Source: Ampullaceana balthica
Lineage: Eukaryota > Mollusca > Gastropoda > Lymnaeidae
Direction of reading: 5' to 3'
Length of the DNA: 64,000 nucleotides
Assembly (NCBI GenBank): GCA_944989445.1
Contig: CALYLW010000438.1
Location: 676,769 to 740,768, forward strand
A program made the translations under genes and the position numbers. Below are positions 13,001 to 25,700 of this stretch, in pieces. The notes under the pieces were generated by a model, which saw only the letters and a list, made by a program, of their open reading frames with translations, was not told the DNA's origin and searched no databases. Numbering within the stretch: the first letter of the stretch is position 1; each line of letters begins with the position of its first letter.

Positions 13001-16000
13001 TCAAACACTTTGACACCAAAAGCCTGAGGAAAAAATACCCAACTTCAAATGGCTTGGGAAAATTTTCCAGACACCAAAGTACTCGTCAGGGCAGAACTCC
13101 CAAGACTTCACAAAAGCTCTTTGCATTCTTAACTTCGCTGGGTGGGGTACGTCGTGCGCATGCCAGACCATCGGCTCCCAAAGAGCCTGATCTATGGCGA
13201 GCTTACAGATGGACAGAGAGTCCGCGGAGGTCTAAGGAAGCGCTACAAGAATACGCTCAAGACCGCAATGAAAGCTTACGACACTGGGCATGACTCCTGG
13301 GAGGCAGCAGCAAGCGACCGAGCATCCTGGCGCCTTATTATACGGAATTGCGAAGCAACATGTGAAGCAAACATACAAGAGGCGTCCAAGTCCAGACGAA
13401 AGGCCATGAAATGTCGTGCTTGAACCCCTCCTGATGACATCTCAATCATATCTTGTCCAACAAGTGGACCCACCTTTCCACCAACAATAGGGGTAATAAG
13501 CCACCAAAGGACACACAATGCTGCTACAGCACATGGCTAATGTGATGACACTGGTTCTCTTTGATCACGACGGACAAACAACAGCAAAAAGATTAGCGAT
13601 TTTTGTTTGCTTGTATATAATGTCCTACATGTTAAAAATTTGTTATATTTAATAGGCTATGTCCTAAAAATGAACAATTATGTTTAATCGAGTATGTCCT
13701 AAAAATGAACTATTTGATATCGTTTAATTCAGACAGTCATTCAAGTCGATGAAGGACTCTGAGGATGGGCTTCACCAGGCGTATAATGGCAAGGTCACTC
13801 AAGCTATGTCAGAGCCTTCATTTAGGTTCGTGAAAATGTGGGTTTCAGGATTTTCAAAAACATTTTTTCGTAAATCTACAGCTTGTGTAGACCTGCTTTA
13901 CTGTGTGTGTGTGGGGGGGGGCATTTCTTATGCATAGCAGCTGAGCTGTGTACCTGCTTTACTGTGTGTGGGGGGGGCATATCATTATGACATAGCAGCT
14001 AGAGCTTGTGTATACCTGCTTTACTGTGGGGGGGGGATAACATTATGACATAGCCACTACGGCTTATGTAAACCTGCTTTACTGTGTGTGTGGGGGGGGG
14101 ATAACATTATGACATAGCAGCTGCTAGAGCGTTTGTAGGCCTGCTTTGATGTGGGGTTTGTTATATCTTTATGAGATAGCAGCTAGAGCTTGTATAGACA
14201 TGCTTTAACGTTAGGCCAGCTAAATATCGTGTATAAGCTTTCTGTTTTTTTTAATATTCTGGTGAATACTAATTTACTATTTCATCTCCTTTTGAAATGT
14301 CCGAGGCAGGGTTGAAATCCAAGGATAATGTATGATTAGAAGTTCACTAAAGTGAACACATATAAAACAATTACAGCTCCCAATACCAAACGGTGATTGA
14401 CTGTGCTAGACTGAACAATGTTTTTTTTTATTATACTATGGTCTATTTCAGTTTTAAAAAATAGGTGACTATTATTTATCGCTTCTTCAAGCTATTTGGT
14501 TTTCATTATAAAATTTAAAAGTTTAAACTACATAGCGTTAATTATAGTTAGTTGTTAAATTGCTTGTTAAATGTTTCGAAGTTCGACCCCAAAAACTCCA
14601 CCTCAGAAACTAATTGTTTGTGTAGACATTAAATCCTACTTTGTATTTGCTTTTTTTTTCACAATATTGAAACTTTTACGAAATAATATAATTGACCGTT
14701 CAACCTTTTCTGGAATAGAAATATTCGCGTTTTCTCACACTTCTTCTTTACATTTGCCAAAAGATGAAATCTAAGTCAGTTCATTTTTAATATATAGAAA
14801 ATGTATTGGTGGAATTTAAGAGCTTTTCGCAAGTTTTACATCTTACACGTGTTTAAAAAAAACAATTATAAAACTAAATGTCTATCTCTGCTTTGGAAAT
14901 CTGTGTACAATCCAGTGTCTATAGTTTTAAGCCTGGTCTGAAATCGCCCCGTTACCCCCCCCCAAACCTCGCTATATATATCGTTCCTGCCTGCTCTGTA
15001 AGACTACTAACTCTCTTTACAGGAGATCAGACTCGAAAGTGTCGCAGCAGTTAGGTAAAGAGCCCTTTGTCGTGTCATCGGCTAGCATGCAGCCCAACAC
15101 CAGGAACCCACGGGACATAGTCGACAGCTTTGCTGATTATCGCTATCAGGGCCCGAGGTGAATAGAGGTCTTCACGACCCTGATGTGTAAACTTTTTTTT
15201 ATACGTGATGATATGTTTATATATATGTTTCTGCTTGTTCTGAATAGTTTTTTGTTTTGTTTCTAAAAAGATGCTCTTGTGTGTGTCTTGGTGTCTTCCC
15301 GAACCTGATTTTTAAATTTTCTTGTAATATACGTGATTAAATGTTTATATTTATGTCTCTGTGTGTTTTCTGTTGTTTTGTCTTTTCTAAAAAGATACTA
15401 TTTTCTGTGTGTCGTGGTGATTTTTTATATTTTAAAAACATTTTATTAGGTTTATAAACGTAATTTTTCAAACCTTAATTAATTGGTTTAATTCTTGTTG
15501 AGCAACTCAACCGTTGTGTTACAGGAGTCCCGTAGAGAACATGGAGATGAGGAGACAGAGCCGCGTCAGAGTGGCAGACGACATTGAAATAGTAAGTAGG
15601 ATCCCTTGTGTGCATGACATCTTTTGATGTCTGCTTTTGTAAACCTGGCGCGAGTATTTAAAAAAAATATAAAAATATTAGACTTATAATACTAAAAACA
15701 ATAGCTATCATTTCCCTCTTATTTCATTCAATTGTCTTATTTTCATTTGTCTCCAGAATCCCGATTACGGACGCTTTAGCTCTAAGGCAAGAGATTCTAT
15801 TGACGTCGGTTCTCCCTATCGCAAGGTAACCACATATGAGTTTAGCTTTCACCATTTCATTTCCATTATGTGATTTTCAAACCAATTTATCTCCCATTTT
15901 TTGCCCTTGTCTTTTCTCCTGTAAATCAGTGAGTTTTAGCAAGTGTTTGCAAATATAAAAAAGTGAGTTTTAGCTAGTGTTTGCACAATGTGATCGGCCC

Positions 16001-16735
16001 AGTGGTAAGGACATTAACTATGAGCCTAGTTTTATTTTTAGTAACGCCCCATACCACTCACATACACCCCAAAAACAATTTTTGTTTAACATTGCAATAT
16101 TGATAAATAGGTAAAATAAAATATTTTAGCCATAGAAAAACACGAAACAGTTTTTTTTAAATTCTCTTACAATCTATTTCGTTATCCTCGATATTTGCAG
16201 TTGTAATACACTTATGTGTAAAATTCTCTAGTTCTTTTCTGATTTATATATGTATTTAATTAGTTCATCAAAGTAAAAGATTTTATTTAATGATATCTTC
16301 ATTCCATCACGAAAACAGCACACACACACAATATTTTACAAGCTTTTAAATTTTTAGCAAAAATTTAAGTACATTGTAATTGAAGATAAAATTCAGAATC
16401 TCTATCAATAGTGTAGCAACACATTTTAATAGAGATTTAGAGCGAAATATTTAAGACATATTTTATACTTGTGAAAGTATTTTTAAAATATAATTCATAG
16501 ATATTTCATTTGTAAACTCCAATACAAATTCTGTTTTGAATAGGTTATTGTTAACTGTCAACTAAATTTTTCAATTGAAAAAAACACTTTCAACAGAAAC
16601 TATGTTCAATAATATTTGGAAAGCAAATACTATTTTATACAAAAAATTTTGAACTTCAATTAAATTACTTTCTAAATCAATATTTCTAACACAAAGGGTT
16701 TAATTGTTTAAAACTTCCAAATATTTTAGCATAAC

Positions 16736-16773
<38 letters not shown>

Positions 16774-19700
16774 GTATAATTTCTTTACTGAGTGATTATA
16801 TTTTTAAATCCCTTATAAATGTATTAACTTCACAATCTTGTGTGTCGTGGCGCCACGGAAAAAGAAAAGTTAAAAACGACCCACTTTCCGTGATCCTATC
16901 GAGTTGAAATTCGCACATAGACTTTTGTCACCTAACAATGCATTCTATCAAAATTTCATAAATACAAAATACACAAACAAATTGTGTAATGAAAACAATA
17001 TATTTGAGCTTTATTATTAAACTAACACGACAAAGGAAAAACAGCAAACAATGACACAGGCTATAGGAAAGTGGAGGAAGTTGTTTCCTATATCCTGTCT
17101 CATTGTTTGTTGTTTTTCCTTTCTTTTTATTTTACATAACTATTTTATCATATGGTATGTTTTAAGAATTTTATTACCTGTGTAAGTACGTATTTTATGT
17201 TTATTGTACCGATGAAGGCATTAGCCGAAACGTTTACTGTCGTGTTAGTTTAACAATAAAGCTCAAATTTATTGTTTTCATTACACAATTTGTTTGTGTA
17301 TTATGTATTTTATTTAAAAGCTTTATCGCAGTCCTTCTATATATACCAAAATTTCATATCGATCGAATGTACTTTAGTTAAATTAATTGGTTTGTAGATG
17401 ATCTCTATGTATCTCTATGTAGCATGTAAATGTTTTTTGCCAGTCTGTCGCGCGGTGCGTATTATATTGAACATAATCAAATACTTTTAGTTATGTCTCA
17501 TATATATATTTATAAAGGATTTATAGTCAAAAACTTTGTTTTCACGTGTTGTTTATTATCCCTTTAATCACCCCCGCCACCATCCTTTTATTTTCTCTCA
17601 CCATAACCCTCATGACCCCTCACCTAACCCACCCCAGAACTCCACGTTTAACTACCTGGCCCAGAGACGCAGATCGTCTGCCCCCGTGGACTGGCGAGGA
17701 AACCGAGTCACACAGGTAAGGATAGACCTGAATCCTCCTGTTTTACCTGACGTGAGAGTGACGCTCTGTGATGTCCCGTGGAAGTGTCTGGCTGAAATCA
17801 CTTTGAGAGGTCCTTTAAAAATAAATTGGCAGAAATCATTTAAAAACCAATTGACAAATGGGGGGGGGGCGTTTGTCTTTATTATTTTATTAGTAGAAAT
17901 ATTTTGTCTTATGTTATACACTTCAGACGCTTATTCTATACAGAAGAATATTGCTTCCTATGCACTGTTTACATCTATTCTTGTATTTCTATATGAGTTT
18001 TGAATATTAACAGATGCTCTGCATTTACCAACAATCATATCTTCTTATGCTTCCAGTTCTTAATGGACCGCAATCGATACATTGAACTGTTGCTATGACT
18101 GGTTAGGTTTTGTCAATGAATCTTTTAAGGCTAAACTTTGCTACATATAATATATGGTTTAACTAGTTTTCTATTTGTGTTTCTGAGTGCATCACAATAC
18201 ATGGGCTGGGGGGAGCCTTTGAATTTTACAGCAAAATAATTACATTTAATTACGGCGATTTGCTCTTATTTCACTGACACATTTATCTACCAAACACTAG
18301 GCATGTGTGCCCAATTTACACACTATTTTAGTTGAATGAATTTTTTAGGAACAAAATTAGACTTAATAAGATTTAAAAACTTTCGACTATCACCTTTACA
18401 AACGAGCTGCCTAAGATATCTTACAAATTTTTATCTCTAAAAATCGCTAACCATATTGCACTACATTAAAATAAGCAGTTTATTTTTGTTTAATAACTTG
18501 AATCGAGAATGTATGACAATATTGTTTCCCCTTGTCCTAGAATCCAATGTTTACTGTCCCTGCCAACAGACGGAAGTCATCTGTGTACATGGAGATCGAC
18601 GATAACGACTCAAAGGTAAACGGGAGAAATTAATTCAATTTTCGTTGTACAGTTCAGGTGGTCTCCGAAGTCAACTAGACTGAGATCTGTCAATTACAGT
18701 CATTAAAAATAGTGGGTGGAGCTGCAATACGGCTATGTAGAAACGGCTTTTTTAACAGCGTTGACCGATCAGATCTGAATGTATAACAAGACTTATGAAA
18801 TGTTTTTTGTTGGTTTTGTTTTCCAACAAGTCTGTGATGTACCAACCAGCCAACAATCTTGACCAGCCCGCAAGGCGCGGCTCGGGTATCAACACCATTG
18901 ACCACCCCCTGAGACAAGGACAGCAGCAGGCCAAGGTTTATGACTACTACAACAGGAAAGAGTCGGTGGTAAGACATCTATTAATCTACGTGTAACTTAA
19001 CTGTTAGACATCTAACCCATTTACAAGGTAGTCATCTAATCCCTTTACAAGATAGTCATTTAACCCCTTCACAAGGTAGTCATCTAATCCCTTTACAAGA
19101 TAGTCATCTAATACATTTACAAGGTAGTTATCTAACCCCTTTACAAGGTAGTCATCTTGCTCCTTTACAAGTAGTCATCTAGCCCCTTTACAGTCATCTA
19201 ACCCCTTTACAAGTAGTCATCTAGCGCCTTTACAGTCATCTAACCCCTTTACAAGTAGTCATCTAACCCCTTTACAGTCATCTAGCCCCTTTACAATGTA
19301 GTCATCCTACCCCTTTATATAGAACTAACCCCTTTACAAGGTGCGTAGTATTTTAGTAATTTCTAATAATGGAAAAATATGGTTTTAAGTCTATAAAATC
19401 ACAACAGATTTGTTTATTTCAATTTTTGTCCCAAATAAAATTTTATCTTCCAAATGTTTTTAATTGAAATCCCCTAAATCCTAACCCTAATCCTAACCAT
19501 AAAACTTAACTCTAACACAAACCCTAACTCTAACCCTTATTCCTAACAGAGATAGAACTTCGTCGACAGTGGCTACTAGCCGACAAGGCAGAGTTGAAAT
19601 GTGTTGAATTTTAATAACCGTGGTTTCATTAAAAACATTTCAAGAGTTTGCTGACATCTACCTCTAACCATAATTCCTTATATTATTAATCTCCCCTTTC

Positions 19701-22700
19701 TTACTATTCAAGGCCAGTGCGATATATCCCCGCCCACGGGCAGCCTCTAATGCTGACTTGTATGACTTTGACGAAGAAAACAATGCGATGCGTTCTGTGG
19801 TAAGTGTGAAGATATGATTGTGTAAGTGTGAAGATATGATTGTGTAAGTGTGAATATATGATTGTGTAAGTGTGAAGATATGATTGTGTAAGTGTGAAGA
19901 TGTGATTGTGTAAGTGTGAATATATGATTGTGTAAGTGTGAAGATATGATTGTGTAAGTGTGAAGATATTATTGTGTAAGAGTGAAGATATGATTGTGTA
20001 AATGTCAAGATATGATTGTGTGAGTGGGAAGATATGATTGTGTAAGTGTGAAGATATGATTGTGTAGCTGTGAAGATGTGATTGTGTAACTGTGAAGATA
20101 TGATTATGTGATTGCGAAGATATGATTGTGTAATTGCGAAGATATGATTGTGTGATTGTGAAGATATGCTTGTGTAATTGTGAAGATATGATTGTGTGAT
20201 TGTGAAGATATGATTGTGTGATTTAGCTCGTATATATGAGTACAAGTTTCAAGAACATGCTGGTAGTTACCTTTCCGGAAATCAAATGACTTGTTATTCA
20301 TGACCGACAACCAAACTTGGAATTTCGGTCCGATTCTCTAGGCGTCTTCTCTCCCTTGAAAAACGGTTTAAATGTCATTGAACACAAGTCAGACCACTTC
20401 ATTTATATTTTTTTTAAAAACGACATTAATACACGACGATGAATCAGTAAAAAGATGGTGTTTTCTTAGACTCCATAAACGTATAATTAATAAGAGTAAC
20501 ATCATTAGTTAAAACATTAAGCCTAAAAACACCAATGGATAGAAGTTAGAAGAACAAAGAGCAAAGTAGTAATGATACATAAGGCAATTGGGGCCGTCAA
20601 TAAATGACGTCACGCACCTAGGGGGGGGTCACACTTTTGTGACGATGCGTGACGAGGGGGAAGGAGGGGGGGGTTGAAGACATGTGACGTCACATCAAAA
20701 GGGTAACTGTAAATAAAACTTCCACTGAAATATTTGGTCGCTTACAATTTATTTAATACCTTTTTTTTAAATTTTCTTTTTCTTTTTTTTTAAATCAGTG
20801 TTTCTCAATGTGCCGGTCGGTAGGCCATCAGACGTTGGTTGGCGTAAGCTATCAAGACACGAAAATGAAAGCTAATTATAATCCTTAAGTTTGAGAACCC
20901 CCAAGATAACGTATGAAATTGTTACCCTGCTTCGTTTGATGTTGATATCAAAGCATTTGTGATGTAACCGCAGCTCCGCTTGGTTCTATCACGGCAGGCG
21001 ACTTTTTTGCCCGTTACCCCAAAATATACAAGTTTATTTGTGCGTTACGCCCCCCTCCAACCCCGAGACTATAGGTCCTGCTCACATAACTCGGGGATTT
21101 GGGGGAGCATCGTTAGCCCCCCCCCCTCCCCCGAAAATGCTACTGGTGAGTTTTACAAGAATGACAAGTGTCTAAAAATGATCTGAATAGGATTATGTGT
21201 AGATATTTTAGTCAAAATGACACGAAATATCATGATTCTTTTTTTAAAAAGGTGGGGGGGGGGTCTATTTGATAGAATTATAAACGTTTTAAGTTTGATA
21301 TAATTGTTCGATTGGTTTGTGGTCAAACGCCCCTGGCCATTCTAGATATAATTATAAATGAGCCCATTTAAAATTAATCAAGTATTCATTAACTTTATTG
21401 AACGCATCAAATTCTTGACATCGCAATTCGAGAGGAGCACAAAACAACTTTTCTTCTTAGCTCAGTATTTAAGGCATTAATTTTAAATATCACAGAAAGG
21501 ATACTTGATACAGTCAAGTCATGTGCATTAAGATTAGACCTATTGTCACTCGTGTCAATATAAATGAAAGTAGGGTGGATTTAGGTGTCTTCGTATAGTA
21601 CGTAGGTAAGAAATCTATATAGTTGTCAGAACCGGTTCAATACTGGGCATATGTTGCAAGCGTGCACGTACACATTACGTATTTAATATATCTAGTGGAT
21701 TGTAGTGGATGTTATATGTCCCAAATGAGTCTGCATTACCCCCAAGAATTCCCTTTTGACCCCAGATTAGGTTATTTACCCCTGTTCGCCGACCTCTTTC
21801 TTACGGGATGCCCGTCAGTCAATTGAGGGATTTTTAAAATAATACAATTTAAAAATATTATTTTTAAATAATTTTTTTTTCTAAGCAAAGACGTTAACCG
21901 CTATGATTAATAGTCAATGTTTAATTTTTATGCATTAAAATAAAATGTAATCATACTTCGTTTTCTGAAGACCGGTTAAACGTTTTAAAAAACGCGGGTT
22001 ACAATATTACAATGTAGACCTTCACTGAATAAATAATAAATGCTTAAATGACAATAAAAGTGATTTGAAACATACTTATTTGCATATAGAAAATAAGGTG
22101 GTTTTTTGTGAGGGGGGGTCAAACCTTTGTGACATATTTTTAGAGGGGGAGTCTAACTTTTTGTGACGAAGGGGGAGGGGGATAAAAATCGGCCAAAATC
22201 GCGTGACGTCATTTACGGACGGCCCCATTAATTATAACTGGAAAAGATAACTAATAAACCTAATCCTAAAACTAAACCTAACTCTAACCCTAAGTCTAAT
22301 CCTAGCCCTAACAAAAATTCTAACCCTAACTCTAAACCGAAATCTAAAAATCGTAACTCTAACTCTAACCCAAACCCTAACTCTAACAATGATACATAAT
22401 GATACATAAGGCAATTAATTCTAACTTTGAAAGATAACACAAAGATAATCTAATACCAACCTAAGATAGACGTAGACATAAAAACACTTTTTTTTTATTT
22501 CGTATGCAAAAACAACCACACACAATTTTTATTTTTTTATTTATTTTTTTAAAATATTTTTTTTACTTCTGTAATTCGGGGGTGGAATGATTTGCCTAAG
22601 GAAACCAGGGCATTCCAGCAGACTAACAACATTGAATATTCAAATAAAAATAAAAGACTAGATATAAACCATAGATAAGTGAAGGCTGCAATAATCTTTT

Positions 22701-25700
22701 GTATAGAAGGATCGTCTGTAATAGATAAAATAATATAATGAAGGGAATTTTGTTTAATACTCTGATAGGTAATTTATTTATCAAGAATTTAGAAGTCACA
22801 CGTTTTGTAATCATTTTTAATACTCGTAGATAATGTACCACACAATAATTAGGTATTAAAAATATTGTGTGTTGAAATTCATAAATAAATTTTATTCTTT
22901 AAATTAATTGATAATTGGATACTTGTGATGAGCAGTTTTAGGTTTAGGGTTATGTCTAACCCAAATTTAGTTTATATTCATTCATATTATATTCATATTA
23001 AGAATTGTTGATAACTAGACATAATTCGTGTATAATAGGGCCCTCTTCAAGGCACCTCTTGTCAATAATGTCAATTGAATGGTGTATATATATAAAAATA
23101 TAAATATAATCTTTTCAACTCTCTTTACTACTACAGTACGGCGCTAGAAGAGTCCAACAAGGCCCTACTTCCCCACGACGATTTGTGAGTATTTCAAAAC
23201 CCTATCCACTAACAACATGGCTTGATGCTTTCTGTTTTAAAATCTATTTTAAATATCAGATTAAATGTATATCAATATACATATGTGGACTAAAATAAAG
23301 CCTTAAAATAAAATACAAGACACACAAAAGATTTACATGACTGTGACAACAGGTGTAAATCATCAAGACTTTTTTTTATTTTTTCAAATCATTAGTTTTT
23401 ACTTGGTAATTTTTCTAGTACATTTTTATAACTCTTACTTTTATTTGTTGTGAAAAAGGAATTTTTCAGACATTTTTTTATACTTTATTAGTCTATACAC
23501 AAAGTTTTTATATGCATTGTTGTTGTTTTTCATTCAAAACTTTTCTGTCTTTTGTATTTAACACTTCATATAGTTTCGCCATGTTCGTGACTAAAGAAAA
23601 AATTGTTCAACATTTCTTTTAACGCGAGAATTAACTTATTTTGAAGGAATGAGAACAGTATACCTTTTGAATTTTAGCAGTTATTTTCATTTCATTCCTC
23701 TTAAATGAGATCCCTGTTGGCAATATTTGAATTAATGATGCAATATCTACTGTATCATAGTTGAATACTGTAAAGCTACAGGGTGTCCCAAAAATGTATA
23801 CACTCTTTAAATGACCATAACACAAACATTTATGATAATACTGCAACCTTTCATAAATCAAAATACTGTGAACAAATGTAGAAACCAGCCAAAATATCGG
23901 AAGTTTTCAAATAGGTGGCCATTGTGGTCAATGTACAGCTGACAACGCTCACTGATTGAATCCAAAATGTTCCTAATAATTTTAATTGGTATGACGGCAC
24001 ATTCTCTTTCATTGTCTGCTCTAAGCACATTGAGGGTAGACGGTTTTATGGAGTAAACATTGTGCTGAACATGCCCCCATAAAAACCTCCATGGGGGTCA
24101 AGTCTGGTGAGTATGGAGGGTACTCGATGCTTCCTATTCATGTCACCCATCTGTTTGGTACGTGGCCGTCAAGATAGGCCCTTACATCGTGATGGTAGTG
24201 GAGAGGTGCTCCATCCTGCAAGTATTGGGGAGGTGCTCCATCCTGCTGGTATTGGGGAGGTGCTCCATACTGTTGGTAGTGGGGAGATACTCCATCCTGC
24301 TGGTAGTGGGGAGGTGCTCCATCCTGCTGCTAGTGAGGAGGTGTTCCATCCAGCTGGTAGTAGGGAGGTGCTCCATCCTGTTGGTAGTGGGGGAGGTGCT
24401 CCATCCTGTTGGCAGTGGGGAGGGGGTCCATCCTGCTGGTAGTGGGGACGTGTTCCATCCTGTTGGTAGTGGGGGAGGTGCTCCATCCTGTTGATAGTTG
24501 GGAGTTGTTCCATCCTGCTGGTAGTGGAGAGGTGCTCCATCCTGTTGATAGTTGGGAGTTGTTCCATCCTGCTGGTAGTGGAGAGGTGCTCCATCCTACT
24601 GGTAGTGGGGAGGTGCTCCATCCTGCTGGTAGTGGTGGAGGAGCTCCACCCTTTTGGTAGTGGGTAGGTGTTCTATCCTGTTGGTAGTGTGGGAGGTGCT
24701 CCATCCTGTTGGTAGTGGGGGGAGGTGCTCCTTCCTGTTGGTAGAGGGAGTTGTTCCATCCTGCTGGTAGTGGGGAGGTGTTCCATCCTATTGGTAGTGG
24801 GGAGGTGCTCCATCCTGCTGGCAGTGGGGGAGGTGCTCTATCCTGTTGGTAGTGGGGAGGTGCTCCATCCTGCTGGTAGTGGGGAGGTGCTCCATGCTTC
24901 TGGTAGTGGTGAGGTGCTCCATCCTGCTGGTATTGGGGAGATACTCCATCCTGCTGGTATTGGGGAGATACTCCATCCTGCTGGTAGTACCATTCTGCAT
25001 TCATAAAAATCTCTTGGATGCATGGAATGAAGAATTCTTTTAGCAAGTTCAGGTAATTTGCACCATTCAAGGTATCATCAAAAAAAGAAAGGTCCAATTA
25101 AACCAAATGCTGACAAGCCACACCACACTGTTACCCTGGAGGTTCACATAGTTTTCCATTATCACATGATGATTGTCAGCTGCCCAGTAGATGCAATTGT
25201 GACGATTAATTGAGCCATTAAACTTAAATGTAGCATCATCAGTCGAAACAATTTTACTTAGCAATTCATTATCCTCTGATTATTTTGTTTGGTACCACTC
25301 ATAAACGTTGAATTTTCCTGTCAAAATCACCTCCATTGCGAGCGCGCACTAATTGTTATGAACTGTCAAAGAATGTTTACCATGAACCACAATGGCCACC
25401 AATTTGAACACTTTCGATAATTGGCTGGTTTCTACATTTGTTCATAGTATTTTGATTAATGAAACTTTGTTTTATCATTATAAATGTTGGTGTTATGGTC
25501 ATTTAAAGAGTGTATACTATACATTTTTTGGAGACCCTGTATATACCTACTGCATCATTGTTGACTACTGTGCAGCTGTATATAATTGTTTGTTTTCACA
25601 GTTTACTTGATTTGTTTATTTTTAATATTTGCAGTGAGCTGAGTCTAAAAGGTCGGGGATATATGTTTACATCTTTGCCCAAGATGAAAGCAACCAAAGA

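Larger units (their letters stand above)
10985..13425 (+). pseudogene. degenerate non-LTR retrotransposon (LINE)
   Basis: Pieces of one polyprotein in order: pre-RT linker (TTRKKQDWFDVYCEEIKQLA, 11028 on), RT fragments (DFKDAS near 11440; RLNAHFEEGLLPESQCG near 11570; EAFPVTNGVKQGCAL near 11755; YRTDCRLFNL near 11880), then from 12805 DNEVNVRVSNVSATFGRR, LPNLLYACETWTVYQ, and the conserved tail (LRWVGYVVRMPDHRLPKSLI, RASWR) to 13423. Stops and frameshifts occur throughout and the YADD block is missing. It is interrupted by a Penelope 3' end and a 49-bp minisatellite. Confidence 0.8.
16805..17545 (+). mobile_element. Helentron-like non-autonomous repeat, split by a Penelope fragment
   Basis: The left part (16805-16965) starts TTTTTAAATCCCTTATAAAT and shares GACCCACTT, ATGATCC-like and CAATGCAT blocks with the array at 29571-32765. 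The right part (17346-17545) resumes with AAAATTTCATATCGATCGAA and ends with the family's GGATTTATAGTCAAAAACTT tail. The insertion is a Penelope 3' end; a short repeated CAAAATTTCATA flanks it, consistent with a target duplication. Confidence 0.75.

Noticed and set aside
17536..18003. 155-codon open frame
   Set aside because: It contains exon 11 (17638-17715) in frame, but runs through a clear splice donor into intron and LINE-like sequence.
19664..20310. 193-codon minus-strand frame of HNHIFT-type repeats
   Set aside because: Translation of the 20-bp minisatellite in intron 14 of the opposite-strand gene.
20795..20910. Possible tiny hAT MITE (GTTTCTCAA...TTTGAGAACC)
   Set aside because: Ends are only about 9 bp complementary and no clear 8-bp duplication flanks them.
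22228..22440. Leu/Gly/Arg-rich open frames on the minus strand
   Set aside because: Translations of degenerate telomere-like repeats.
24107..25097. Long repetitive proteins on both strands
   Set aside because: Products of the 27-bp minisatellite in a decayed transposase; frames shift between units.
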